NCBI GenBank assembly: GCA_037903355.1
Contig: JBAJFE010000042.1
Span: 2,740,001 to 2,804,000, forward strand
Reading direction: 5' to 3'
DNA: 64,000 nt
Source of the DNA: Trichuris trichiura
Taxonomy: Eukaryota; Nematoda; Enoplea; Trichinellida; Trichuridae
Under the pieces are notes generated by a model. The model was not told the DNA's origin. It did not search any database and worked only from the letters and a program-made list of their open reading frames with translations. Below are positions 1 through 12,650 of this stretch, piece by piece (the stretch's first letter is position 1; every line of letters starts with the position of its first letter). The translations under genes and the position numbers were made by a program.

Positions 1-45
1 GACAAGCAAGCGACATAATCGCTTGTGTAGCTGACGCCTGTTTAC

Positions 46-1783
46 CAGCAACAATAAAGTCGTTCTTCAACGCCCTTCTGACAATCATAATGGCATCATG
101 CAAGGACCGTTCCGTCTCGTCGATAAACTGCTCAGCGCCTCCCCGCAAAACGAACGTACACGCTTTTGCTTTGGCGCAACCAGTGAAAAAGTTGTACCTG
201 TGAAAAAAAATTCTTTATCCCAAATCTAGTGTTCATAAATTGTCCATACGAACCTTTCGCTTCCAATTTGTTTCTCTTGAAATTGTTCGCACGATCCAAG
301 CGACTCAGGCGTGATGCCGCTAACGGATGTAAGTATGGTACCGCCGCAAGCTTCTAACATGCGCTTCAAGTCAGACTCTTCAACTCGACCGGCGCAAAAC
401 ATGTCCCTGACCAAATAGAAACTATGCCAAGCCAAAAAAGGAAAACAAATTATCCATCTGACCCACCTGTCAGCAAACCATTGTGTAGCGACATCGCCAA
501 TAGGTAGTCGGGATAGAACAATTTTTGCACCACTGTCATGAACAGCCTGCAGTTTGTCGTACAATATCGTCCATTCCGCGTCAACAACTTTTTGATATTC
601 CTGCATAAATCACGACGAATTATACTCCGCTATACAACGTTACGGTAGGCTTGCAATCGTTACATCAACGTTCGTCAAAGTCAACTCGGCGTTATCCCGT
701 TCCGCTTTGATTTCAAGTTCGATGTTCAGCAAAGCGATTTTCGGGTTTTTGTAAACTTTCGGCTGCATCTCAAATCCGGCGTAGGAAAACGTTTTTTGGA
801 ACGCAACGCCAAGAACCAATTCAGAGTCCTAAAAACAACAACGATAACCCAATGCAAGTCATCAATGCAAAAAGCGTACGGACGGCCTATTTCTGTCAAG
901 TAATTTAAAGTTGAACTTACTTCTACCGAACCGCCGCTAACCTTCTTTATTCCAATCATATTCAACGGTAAACGATCGCCAAGATGGGACACCGCTTCGA
1001 CCACCAACTTGGCAAAAAATTTCTTCTGCGTCGCAACCAACTTTGAGCTGAGCGTTGTTTCAGCACACCTAATCAATGCTTCCATTGCCGGACTAAACAT
1101 ATATTCAAAAGCATAGGAAAGTGAGCATCAAAACAATGGAAAAGATTATACCCTCCATTCGCTTCCAATTTTACCGAGATGTCGTTCACAACATCAACCG
1201 CCTGAAGATAAAATAAATAATAATTTGAGCTAGACAACTTCGCGTCAAAGAGGAAACGTACAAGCGATACAGCTTTGCTGTAAGCATTTATTATGCACTG
1301 CGGATGAACTCCATCCTCTATGAATGTCTTTGCATTAGCGAGTAGCTCGGATGCCAGCAAAACGACGCTTGTTGTACCGTCGCCAATCTGAACGAAAATG
1401 GCACATTAGTGTTTTATCGTAGAATGTCTAAAAACATTATCACAATTTTTAAGAGTCGCGCCTACCTACCTCAGCGTCCTGCGACTTTGCCAGCTGCACA
1501 AGTATGCTGGCGGCGGGAAAAGCAACGTTAAGCAATTTCAGAATAGTTGCACCATCGTTGGATATAGTTGACTTGCCTAGCGAAAACGGCTTCAAAGGAA
1601 TGAAATTGAACTAACAACGTCCCAACCTGACTTGTCAATGATCATTTTGTCCATTCCGCGAGGTCCAAGCGTCGTCCTAACAGCCTCAGCGATTACCTGA
1701 CACGACTGGATGTTACTTAGAATGTGCTGTTTCCCTGTAGCCTGCTCGGTGCCTTCCTTCAGCAAAATAATGGGCGTCGACAT
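46..1783 (-). CDS. cct-7: T-complex protein 1 subunit eta (CCT7), 5' nine exons, 3' end off the window
   Basis: CCT-eta is one of eight subunits of the cytosolic TRiC/CCT chaperonin, which folds actin, tubulin and other proteins using ATP. Exons, 5' to 3' on the minus strand: 1627-1783, 1470-1576, 1262-1387, 1152-1201, 921-1092, 664-828, 467-600, 254-406, 46-197. All GT-AG introns keep the frame and give about 405 of the roughly 540 residues usual for the family. Seen: N-terminal VILLKEG-like stretch ([11 protein letters not shown]), [22 protein letters not shown], nucleotide-site [14 protein letters not shown], the eta-specific DMFCAGRV and RGGAEQF. The ATG at 1783 was chosen because it matches the family start; the in-frame TTG two codons upstream is not needed. 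The remaining apical/equatorial part lies beyond base 1. It lies downstream of TCERG1 on the same strand. Identity is very secure; the exact symbol follows the eta family. Confidence 0.96.
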
Positions 1784-2011
1784 AATCAAGATTCAATTAA
1801 GGAGGAATAGCTGAAAATCAACCTCCAAACCATTCCGCTACGCGATTTCGAAAAAAAGGAATTCAGTATTTTCTGCGGAAATAAATTACCGACGAATAGA
1901 AAAACACTGCACAGAGCAATCATAGCAATGCTTTACTGGTAATACGGATCTGCACTATATAGATATTTCGGTGACCACGGTCAATTTATTTTCTCGTTAG
2001 CCAAGCAACTA
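1784..2011 (-). promoter_or_regulatory. Short TCERG1-CCT7 intercistronic region with poly(A) signal and 3' splice-like site
   Basis: The 228 bp between the TCERG1 stop (2012) and the CCT7 start (1783) holds, on the minus strand, an AATAAA at 1985-1990 about 22 nt past the stop, and a TTTTCAG at 1811-1817 about 28 nt before the CCT7 ATG. This arrangement resembles nematode operon spacers where a downstream message is trans-spliced. No U-rich element or spliced-leader acceptor was proven. Alternatively it is simply a compact promoter. Confidence 0.4.
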
Positions 2012-5000
2012 TTAAGAAGCCCTTCTCCCTTGTTCAGCGAGCTCATCGAGGTAGTCCTCCAAGATTTTTTCGCGCTCGCTAGGCACGCACTCCAATATAA
2101 GGTACCGCTTGTCGTTCTGCAACAATGACGCGTAACTCAAAAAAAAAAGGAAACAAAATACCTACCTCCAGGACGGACAAGACATCTTTTAAATGCTGCT
2201 CATCTTCTAATATAAGCTGCTTTGATCTGAAAAGAAACCCAATAAGAACGACGACGACGACTCATGCATTCCGTAGCTTACTTCGGAGTCATTATTTTCG
2301 ACTCCTTCAGCAGCTGCAGGAAATTCTCTTTTGCCTGCGACAACTTGTTCTGAATGAAATCTTTGAATTCCCGTTCGCACCTCTGACGCATAACGATTTC
2401 AGTATAGTATGCAAAAAGGCAAACAGGATGAGCGAACTTACGCGATCCCTTGAAGAAAACCTGGCGTAACGGATATCATTTTTGATCAGCTTTTTCGCCT
2501 CCTTCCAGGTCGTGGAAAAGTTGATCTAAGAAAAACGGTATAGTTTTAAAGTACGATTGAAAAATCGTCGCTCACGTCGGCCGTTTCCTCGAGAAGCTGT
2601 AGGAATGCTTCTTTCTGTTTCATTTCTAATTGCCTAACGTGCTCGTCGAACAACTTCTCCTTCTGATGGCGATCCAACATATCTGCAGTTTCCCACCTGC
2701 TGTCCTTACGCAGACGTTTCTTGCAGTCCCGCCAGGATTGATCAGTAGCTTTGATCAAATCAGCCAGCAAAGCTTTAAAGTTTTCCTCAGATTCTTGCAT
2801 GACATGTTTTTCGATTTCCTTGCTCCGTTCCTTCATCTGAGATTCCAGCTCGGCGGCAACCTGCAATAAGCCGCTACTGGCGTTATCCCGAAAGGAGATA
2901 TCGAAATTTGGCTCCACAAATCTTACCTCTTTTTCCCGAGCTTTCTGGGCTACTTCCTCTCTAATCTTTCGTTCCTTGGCTTTTAGCCTTTCTTTCCTGG
3001 CCTCCTCCTCTTCATCGTCCTATCCAGATTGCATTCTTGAAAATAAAATCGGACCGAGCTGGTTCGAAAGACTTACTGAGTTGTCAGACGGCAACGATTT
3101 GCAATATTCCCTGAACCAATCCTCACGCATACTACTACTTTCTACCTGGCGATATCGAGCATCTTGGGAGATTGTCTTCTTCACTTCCGACCATCGGCTT
3201 CTCTTTTTCACGTTAGGCTGTTCCTTCAGCAGTTCAATGAAATCATTTTTCAGCTGAAAGGACACAACAGATGAGCGCGTAACCGGCATCGTAATATAAT
3301 TTTAAAAATATACTACAAGTAATAATCAATGGTAAGGGGTGACTCGACACAACTAAAGTCGACTACTATAAGCAACGGCACTTACTTTGGCCTGCAGTGC
3401 CTGCTTTTCTTCGCGCTCCTTAATTCTCAGCGCTCGGATATAATCGTCGAACAATGTTTCGCGATCTCGGCTTTTCTCGATTGCTTTGAAACGACTATCC
3501 TTCGCATATTTCGATGCAAAGTCGTCGTAAGCGGTTCTGCAATTTGTAAGATGGAAAAAATTGAAACGCCAATCGTCAGCCCGAATAAGGGGACTTTACT
3601 TGTACGTAATTTCGGCCTCTTCAAGCAGTTGCTGAAAACTGTCTCTAGCCTCCTTCAATTTTTTCTTACGCTCGTTACGCTCCACGTCCGCTCTTTCCTT
3701 TACGTACTCGTCGAACACCTTTATAGCGTGCAAAGTTGAACGTATGGTTTAATGAAAATTTTTTAAGCTTACCGTCTTGCGCTCCTTGCTTGTCAAGAGC
3801 AAGTATCGAGGGTCGAATACTATTTTGTGTAATTCTTTTTCCCAAGTCGAAAAGGCGCTAACCTGAAAGATGTCAGCGAAGGGATAAATATTGAAAGACG
3901 AATAAGAGCTGCTGCTTACGTCCTTCTCTTGGAGCATTTGCTTGAATTGACCCGTCCGGACTTCAAGCGGAATTTGTGCTCGTTCGTGAGCCGCCTTTAT
4001 CTCAGCTTCAAATGCCCCGTCTCGAGGCTTTATCGGTTCAGCAGTTTCGACCTTCGGCGGCGCCGCCGCAGCTTCACTAGGCGGGTGCTCAGCCCTGAAT
4101 TCGCATGAAGAGATTCATTACAGAGGCGTTGAAGCTTTGTTTACGCACTTCTTTCGCTTCTTCTTAACAGGTTCCTCTTTAGGCGCAGTAGATTGCTGAA
4201 ATGGGGGTAAATACGCGGTCGTTGTACTATTCTGGATAGCGGGCTCCTTTTTCCCTTCGGCTAAAATATTGGTCAGTGATGAATCAAGAAAAAATGCACG
4301 ACTGACGTACCACCAGCATTTTTCCTAGGCTCTGGCGGCTTGCTGACCAACAGGTCAACATCCGGACGACCATACAATTCAGGCGGTCGCTCCCAAACGG
4401 ATGTTCGAGTCGTAGGATTATAGAAAAACACTTTACGGTCGCCAGTCCAAACAACGCACCTAAAAGCAATAAAACTGACCATCGAGCACGGTGACTATAT
4501 AAATTAAATAACGTAATAAAATTTAGAACTAAAAACATTGTTCATTTAACAGTTTGGAAATAAATTGATACCAAGAAGTGCCAGCAACGGGATTACTGCT
4601 TATTGGTCTAGCTTGATCATGTTTCTGTGTCCCCTGAACCACAGGTTTAGCAGCGTCCAGCGAGGTAGCAGCTGCGGTCGTTGTCTTACTATCTTCTTGA
4701 CCAACAATTTTGGTTTCGGCATTTCCTTTTGTTGCTCCGTCTGACTGCGATATGGCTATGCCGGACGCGTTTGCACCGGTAGCAGCATCTGGCCCGGGCA
4801 AGCCATCTGAAATAGTCCAAAATGAAACCGCAAAACTGGCAAAGAATATCTAAACTAAGAATTTACTTTTGGCTTCAGACGGTCTTGTCCAGGAAGTTTC
4901 ACCGCTCAAAGGATTAAAATAGTACGGCCTGCCTTCGGCCGTAAAATACTCTAGCCAAGTTGGAACCTGATTCACCATAGGTAGATTGGAGGGTGCCATC

Positions 5001-7271
5001 GGAGGAAACGTTCCCCAAGAAGCTTTAAAAAAAGGTGACGCGTCATTTTAAAAAGCATCATTTGAAATGGAGATTCAAAACTGACCAGGTGGAATCATCA
5101 TAGGTGGCGGCAAGTTACAAATGGCCGATGGAATGCCACCCTTTTGCCCTGCAACAAAAAAAACAAAGCCTCTAGCAACACTTGTATCCCAATTACGCGG
5201 ATTACGCTAAAGTCAGAGCACGCCAAAATATCCTGTGCACCCAAACTCTCACCGACAGAAATGGACAGCAAAGAAGTGGCACTGGCTAAATACAAAAGGC
5301 AACTATAATAGAACCTGAAACGCAGTCTGCTAAAGGCTAGGTAGGGCGAACGGTACAACAAAAAAAAATGGGCACCCCTGATCGTAAACTTACCAGCAAC
5401 ACTGTTTGGAGCTGTCTGCGGCTGATGCCCAGCTGCTTCCGAGTAAGTGGTACCGCCACTCTTGACGAAGTGCTCAAGTTCATTCTGCTTCAATATTACT
5501 CCGTGAGATGGCCTTTCCCAGACAGACTCGCGGGTCGTGGAATGGTAGAAGTAGACCTGAATGGATATTCGCAGCGTTACCTTTATTCCATAGCTATTCC
5601 TCATAAAATAAGGCTGACCTTTCCGTCGCTGGTAGTCGTTTCAACCCAAATTGGTTCGCCAGGGCGAGAGGCTACTAAAGGATTCATACCACCTGTTTGC
5701 TGTTGCCCTACTGTATTGCCAGGCGCCAATTTTTCCTCGGCAACTTGCGGCGACGTATGCGAGGCAGAGTGCCCTGCAAACAAAGCCGTTTACTACAATA
5801 CGTTAGAATGGTAACAAAAAGAAAATGCTTTGCCGATAAACAAAGAATTAACCACCTGGAAAGAGTAAAACAAACCAAAAAGTTTATTTTAAAAAAACAA
5901 TAAATTCGCCGCATAGACAATGCATGCATCTCGGCTTTAGAATATATGGGCTTGAACTCTAATCATTCCAAAGAAAGATGGATATTGCGACTTCTCCATT
6001 TTTAGCTATGCACTAAAATTCATATTCATTGGATATTATCTTTAAAGATGAAAAGAACGGAAAGTCTCTAGCTAGGATAGATCTCACTGACTACAAACAT
6101 TGAGGGTATGTTAAAAATGATTGAGCTCCCGTGAATCCGAAAATCTTGCAACTAGCTTTGGCTGCGAACTACAAGGCACTACGGAGTAGACTTCGGACTA
6201 TTCGATATGTACGGTGGCCCATACAATACCTGCACATCATGCATTAAAAGTTCAAACAAAATGGAGCCCCAATGCAACACCCAGTGTTTTAAAATATAAC
6301 AGTTGAATACAAACGTTCTACCTGAGGATTCATTTACATCCAGTGTGTCCATTTCTTCCCTGCTATATCCTGCGGTTTGAACATCGGTAGCCTGTGGAAA
6401 AAAGGTTAACGCAGGAACATGGTCGACATACTTACATTCTCGGAAGGTTCATGCGGCGTCCAGGGTTGTTTCTGAGGGTCAAACATTTGTGGCATTTGTT
6501 GAGATGTTGCACTTGAATGGGGTAAACCTTGAAATTACTTGGGCGTTAATAAGAAGGATAGGCGCCAAGGAAAAAGGATTCACGTGGAGCACAAATACTA
6601 ATCATAACAAAGACTTTACGTCGCTAAAGCTGAATAAAGGTTTTATTTAACTGCATGAATCCACAAAGAAGACTAGATATTTACGGCCTGGAAATGTAAA
6701 GTTTCAAAATGGTTTTTATGTTGTACGAATAAAAGAGATGGCTTAATGCCCCATTCGAATTCACACGAACAATTGTCGGGACTTTAGGCAACCTTAAGTT
6801 GAACTACCGCTGAAGAGGGAATCAAAAGTTTTCCAGAAGGACCGATAATCATTCTTGTGCATCGTCAAGGGTAACGAGCATGGCATGAACAAGATCAACG
6901 TATGTCGCAGAGGCGGCACATAACAAGCAGTGTCAGTTAACGATAAATACAAGACGCAAAAATTCGAGAAATATTTTACTTAATTCAAACCGATATGTTT
7001 TCGAAAGAGACAGCGTATGCGCAATTATGGACTCAAAACTCAATTTTCTAACAGCATACATCATGAACTGATAATAAGCGGAAAAAACAAAGACAAAAAA
7101 CAATTAAAATTTCAAGAAGTGTCAGACTACTTGACTCACCAGGAATCATATTCCCTGGAGTTGTGCACGACGGAGTACTCTGCATTTGAGCACCATCAAA
7201 TGTGTCAAAGCTAGGGGCAAAATGTGAAGTCTGTGACATCTGCGACGCTGGTCTTGTGTACTTTTCAATCT
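2012..7271 (-). CDS. tcer-1: Transcription elongation regulator 1 (TCERG1/CA150-like), 3 WW and multiple FF domains, 5' exon(s) not located
   Basis: Nuclear factor linking RNA polymerase II elongation to splicing: WW domains bind proline-rich splicing factors and FF repeats bind the phosphorylated CTD. About 21 exons read on the minus strand. Low-complexity N-terminal exons lie at 7140-7271, about 6433-6531 and 6321-6392. WW1 is split over about 5618-5783 and 5394-5556 (PGEPIWVET then [16 protein letters not shown]). WW2 is at about 4866-5023 ([17 protein letters not shown]). WW3 is at about 4306-4459 ([17 protein letters not shown]). FF exons follow at 3920-4094, 3773-3862 ([20 protein letters not shown]), 3600-3718, 3386-3536, 3077-3254, about 2576-3018, 2442-2525, 2282-2382 and 2166-2226; 2012-2116 is terminal. 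The WW3-FF1 linker holds a basic KKKRKK stretch, a likely nuclear signal. A 66-bp stop-free stretch near 2862-2927 with good splice sites is probably an intron. The start codon and first exon upstream of 7271 were not identified. WW/FF order and sequence match TCERG1 closely, not PRPF40. Confidence 0.93.
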
Positions 7272-8930
7272 CTGTATACCAGAAAGAAAATTTTACGATA
7301 AAGCAATCAAACAATACGTCATCGCGGGATAGCAATAGGATCTTCGAAAAATAAATAAATACTACAGATACCGTACCCTACAAAGATCTTCAAGTTCTAC
7401 GTTAGGTTTGTAGGAGAAAGCAACCTTTGGCATTCACAGCGCAAGCGTAGCATAGAAACTGCATTGAATTAAAAGGCAAACACTTCGCAAGCTATTTCAC
7501 AGTGCCAGTTATTGTTAGACAGCAGATCACTAAATTCAAAAATTATTTTCTCATATATCCTAGCTATAAGCTGTTCTGTAGTTTGCTTAGTACTCCGTTC
7601 CGCAAATTTTATTCTTTCATGCGTCAGTCGGACAATACACAAAACTGGGGTTTTTAGTCGTTCTACCTCGGGACTCTACCGTAACCGTTTGCGATGCTCA
7701 TGTTCAAAACTCACTCGGCGGGCGCATATCCGCCAGTTGTATGCCCGATAAGACGTAGCTTAACGCAAGCCTTATGCTTAGGCGTACGCGTAGTTAAAAG
7801 CAGAGCGTAACTGCCAGCAAGAATGTTTCGCCACCTGTTTGTGCCTTTTCGTAACCTTAAACCAAAACAGAAACGTTATGTTTACGCGTAAGCTTGGGTG
7901 AAGGCAAAACATAGTTGCCGACATGCTCTTTTGACAGCCATCTTAGCGGACCGACAATTGGCTGCATAGCGCCAAGATATTATCGCACATGATCATCAAG
8001 AAAAGGCAACACTACAGCGCTGACTAAAGACTTCAAAACTGTTCTCGTGCGCTATTTCAAAGCTTTCCTGTTTTATGGAGCTGTCTGCTTCCATAATACC
8101 AAAGCTAAGCGCCATCTATGCATGCAGCTAAGAAACTTACTTTTGAATGGCAAATGAATGAGCAGCTCATAAATCGACTGCTTGATAATGGGTCCGACAG
8201 CGCTAATTTCAACCGGCATAACTCGCAGAAGCAGTTTCGACCGAAGGTAACTTAATTACTTCTTTTCATCAAATTGCATTTTTCCAACATTGCTGCGTTC
8301 TGCTTTCAGCAGCAAGCATTCGTTCTAGTCTAGTTACCGGCTAGCTAGACAACCCATATTACATTAATATGGGCAGGAGTTTTCACTTGTCGTCCGTCCA
8401 TTTGCTGACAATGGGACAACTCCAGTCCTGAAAACTCTGAGTACTGGAATGCATTCATCGTTATCAAAAATGGGGTCGTCTCGTAACATAACGCTAATAC
8501 GTCTTAAGAAATAGCGTTTTATTTATGCCTAGACTGTTTCATGAGTGTAACACTTATTTTAACTTTGAATAAATCCGGTAGCTGCCTACACCACTTCAGA
8601 GCATTGGTAGTGAACTATAACAGCGTCATGCTAGTTAGAAAAGAGTACTAACGAACTTTAATTTGATAGGAGGCTGTATTTTACTAGTCGCCAATAAAGC
8701 TATGTGTTACGATAGTGCCTTGTTGATTTTTCAGGTATATCGTTCAAGGTGTCTCGTGTCCTCCACAGAGTAAGAGCTAAACGGGAACGCGAAAATTTTC
8801 GAAAGTTAAGCATCCTTAAGTTAAGCTAAGTTAAGCAATAGTGATCTTGCCTATTGTGGTTTGGCGGACCATGAAGGCTCACGTAAAACAGCGGTTTATT
8901 GCGGAGTAAAAGCGATAAATCAAACGCACA
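7272..8930. other. Upstream flank of TCERG1, no confident gene
   Basis: Must hold the promoter and first exon(s) of TCERG1, but I could not place them. A minus-strand ATG at 8092 opens 18 codons without a convincing donor. Near 8805-8840 there is a short direct repeat built from AAGTTAAG units. Open frames here are short and unconserved. Confidence 0.5.
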
Positions 8931-8939
8931 ACTGATGGC

Positions 8940-9320
8940 GATAGCCTGAACTCTATCCGGGCTCAGATTTGACGCGTATATACAGCATTCCACGATCTCT
9001 GCCCTCGCATTCTCACGGACTGCAGGTCTTTCAGCTATCACCTAATCCGTTTACTGGGAAGCGGGCCGCGGGACCGGCGCCGGTCCTGATCCTGACCGCC
9101 TATGTGCTAGGTCGTCGATGTCAGGTTCTCACGCCGATCAAGAAGTCGTGCTCTCTCGTCGCTTTCGAGTCCGAGACACCATGTCGCTCTTCAGGCCGCG
9201 CTCCCACAGACGGATTTCGCCTGGCGCTCACTGGGGCTCTGGTGCTGCCATCTTTGGCACACCTATTAGTCCTCTTTACAGTTATGCTGCCCGCAGTTTC
9301 GTTTCCTTTTTAGAGTTATT
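8940..9320. other. GC-rich island, possible foreign or retroelement-derived segment
   Basis: By hand count 9061-9240 is about 65% GC (the line 9061-9120 alone about 72%), against roughly 40% in neighbouring DNA. Frames on both strands are open for about 70-115 codons here, as expected by chance in GC-rich DNA. No domain, terminal repeat or RNA gene was recognised. Edges are abrupt, falling back to AT-rich DNA by about 9340. It could be a relic of an inserted element or a CpG-rich regulatory segment; the sequence alone does not decide. Confidence 0.4.
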
Positions 9321-9339
9321 GATTCAGCGGAAGTTCGAA

Positions 9340-11900
9340 CTGTCATTATAAAAAAAAATAAGGGCAAGAATAGAAAGGAATAAAATATGTCTTTTTTCTG
9401 GTAGTCTTTTGGAATAGGCATTGACAGTATCATGACCTGCCACTGTCCATTTAAATATTTCAGACTGCTCATGTTGTCAATTGAAACAAGCAATACCTCT
9501 ATACTAATAAATAGCTTTTCATTGAAAAAATCAATGACAGATAGACCATGTAATCAGGTGGGGTAACCTGAGCCATAGTGTTATGACATAGCAAGACCAC
9601 GAAAAACACTTGTTTAACCTTGCTAAACCAAATTAATACCGACATGACTTACGTTCCAACCTAGCAGTTCAAAAGCGGAATAAGAACAAGCTTTATTTAT
9701 ATTTTTGAAATGTAAAGTCTTAGACATGGCAATATTCGAGAAGCCAATTGTGACTCATTTTTTATTAGTGTCACGAAAACTTCTAAATGAATATTCTTCA
9801 TTTTTCGCTCTAAAACGTCAACAGTACTAACTGTTTTTCTAAGCTAACAAGTATGGGACCCATTAGATGGGCGTCGCTTTCAGCGGAGAATCTTTATTTT
9901 AGATCATAGTTAAGCGTAGATAAAACTTGATAATACAGCATGACGGACTTATGCTAATGTCGTGCTATACTTTCGGAATCCAATTGTTTAACAAAAAATG
10001 GATTTCAAGCAAAGTTGGTAAAATGACAAATTTCTGTTTAGAAAACTTCTCTTTCAGGAAAACAGTGCAATCTAAGAGCAAAGCCTGCATGAAAACGTAT
10101 ACATTCAAAAGACAGTGTTTTATTCTGCAATGCATAAAGAATTTAAGACTGTAATTATTGCTTGGCGACTTCCAAGTCAAACTGTACGCTCGCTAATAAT
10201 GATAAAATCTTCCTAGCTAGTTTTAAAATGCAATTAGAGGCGAACAGAAAAACTGATTTATATATTAATAATCTGTTACATTTTGAGCATAGGGCCCATA
10301 TTCGCAGAGACGTTAAGCGGCTATATTATGAAGCTTTACAAGCAGACAAATGGAACGGTTTTTTGGCTTACTAAGATTGCTCGAACAGAATTTCCACAAA
10401 ACGCATATTAAGGAAATACTACTGTTAGCTTTGCTTTCTTGGCAATTTCGCAACGATATGCGTGAAGCGTAAGGCATTTGCGAAGCGCTTAGCGATTCTG
10501 ACCTTCACCTTAAGCGGAAGTTATGAGAACGCTGAGGCAAACAAGTTGATACGATGATGTGCAACGGAGCAAGAGCTACTACGCGATCTCAGCTGCCTTT
10601 TCATTGGCTAGAATTCGGCGCAGTCAAAGTATGATTTAGAATTATTGAAAAGCTAAGATGAGCGTTCAAAATGCTTGACTTTTTTTAAAACTAATCGATA
10701 ACTTGAACTTCCTTAATTTTTCAAGCTCAGTAAGTACCGCGGAAATTTTATCTCGCTGCGAATACCCTTTGGACATATTTGTCCCGTGCGTTGCAGAACA
10801 CCGGACTTTCGCTCATTGAAAACTATTAATAAATTACCAGAGCAGAAATGCAGCAATAGCTGATTTTTCTGAGGCCGTTGAAAACACATATTAAAACCAC
10901 CATTTTCTGTACTGTGTCTGACGAGAGCGTTTTCTCAGGTAGGCGACCCAGTTATAACCACGTGTAAATTTTAAAAAGCACAACTAAGCGGGAATAAGTT
11001 TCTCCCCTGAAAAATTTTCCCTCTGTCGAGACATAAATAATTATTCCATCTTCAAACAGCTGCAGCATCGTTTGCGTCTTCCCGCTAAGCTGTTTCATTT
11101 CCATTAGGTTAAGGGAACTGAAAGGAATTTATCATATGCAAATTATTTGACACTGCTGTTAAAAGGACAACAATTATTTAACCTCATTGCCCTTTTCACA
11201 GCGACCTCACGGCACTACAAGCGGTTGGTTGATAGACGTAACACCCTTAAGCCTGCGAACTTCCTCAGCACCGAGTGTACCTTAGATAAGGTAAACTTAT
11301 ATATCATTTTACCATCGGCATCTTCAGACACAAACTGTTCGATGTGGTTTCCCTAGATGGGATACTTTTACCTTTTTATAATGAGAAGTAGCGAAGGGCG
11401 CTTGTTCATCAATGCTGTTCATTCTAGGCTACTCACTCCATTGTGCAAACTGTACTGGGTAATTTAACAATAGTACATCCGACTAAAACAAGTCAGACTC
11501 TGCTGTTAAAGCTACGCGACAGTTCTGCCAGCACCAATTCTCATAAAGCGTTTCGCAGAGCGAGTCCAAGTCATCCTAGAAGCTTGAAAACACTCCACAA
11601 CATTAAGCTGATAGGTATATTTTTATAAATAGCTGCCTGACAGCTAACATAGCCTCGAAAACTGCCTTCTGATTTCATTACACAACCTTGGTTCAATTCT
11701 CTTCCAAACAACTCAAAGGTCTTCTAATACGCGACTACTATTCCACGGGAGAGGCTTTTACACAACGTCTGACGACGGTAGAAACGAATATTATGTCATC
11801 GGTCTTCGAGCTGTAGGACTCCTCGTAATTTCCTGCTCACACGGCCAGTTGAAGGTTAAATATTTTATTCGAAGTCAAACTTAACCTACTCAAACTTGCT
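9340..11900. other. AT-rich intergenic stretch, nothing recognised
   Basis: I see only short open frames (largest about 75 codons) with no domain, signal peptide or paired splice sites. No repeat shared with the rest of the window was noticed. Confidence 0.5.
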
Positions 11901-12612
11901 AACAACAATTTTACGGCATTGTTCAAATGACCGCGTGAAGTAAATGTGTCGTAAACTAAAATGTGTGTGAATGGCATCGATTCTGAATCGATCTTGTACC
12001 ATCGTTAGCGTGCCGTCGTTACGTCATTCTGTAAGTCAATTTTTTCTTATCAATTGTCTTTCCGCGAATTTTCAAAAAATACAACCAGAAAGTTAATCCG
12101 ACGCTGTTCAGGCTTTGTCTCAGTTATTTGAATTCTTAATTCTTTGGAACACCCAATGAGTGAGCGCGTTTCGAATTGACGGTGTGTAGGAAAAAATTAT
12201 CAAAGTTTAAATTATCCGAGCTTTGTAGTTTAACAGAACCAAATCAGTTCTTCCACTCATCATTGTCATTTTTCCTTCTATGAATTGCTCTCAAGCAAAT
12301 GTACAAGCAGTTAGTCCATTAATTAAGAAACTGTTTAGTCAGCGGATTGTCGCAGCCTTTAGGCAACACCGTAGCAATTTAGTGGAGGAGTTATGGATCG
12401 TTGCTTGCACGGTGCCTAGAAAACGGAGTTTTCAAGCGGCCTATGAAAAAACTTTCCTTTCTTGTTGGCTATCTGAACTTTCCGATTAAGGTGGAAATAC
12501 TGGTGCGTTGCTGATATAATTGTCAGCTATGAGAAGAGAAGAAGATCCCCTCCTGCCGTCCAGTCTTGCAGTGTTCAGCGAAACTCTTTATCGCAGTGCA
12601 AGCAGTGTTATG

Positions 12613-12650
12613 GCGTAAATACTAAAAGCGTTATCTCGCAACTGTCATTC
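12613..12650 (+). promoter_or_regulatory. Degenerate TATA/initiator-like block, copy in unit 1
   Basis: GCGTAAATAC at 12613-12622 is followed about 27 nt later by ACTGTCATTCGTTCGC. The same arrangement recurs at 20265-20306 (a clean GGTATAAATA) and at 21655-21696. The TATA motif is weakened in this copy. It could drive a plus-strand transcript in each repeat unit, but no coding exon downstream was established. Confidence 0.3.

Noticed and set aside
12280..12489. 69-codon frame (MNCSQANVQA...) in duplication unit 1
   Set aside because: The unit 2 counterpart at 21317 shares the start but has frame-changing indels after about 30 codons, so the frame is not maintained.
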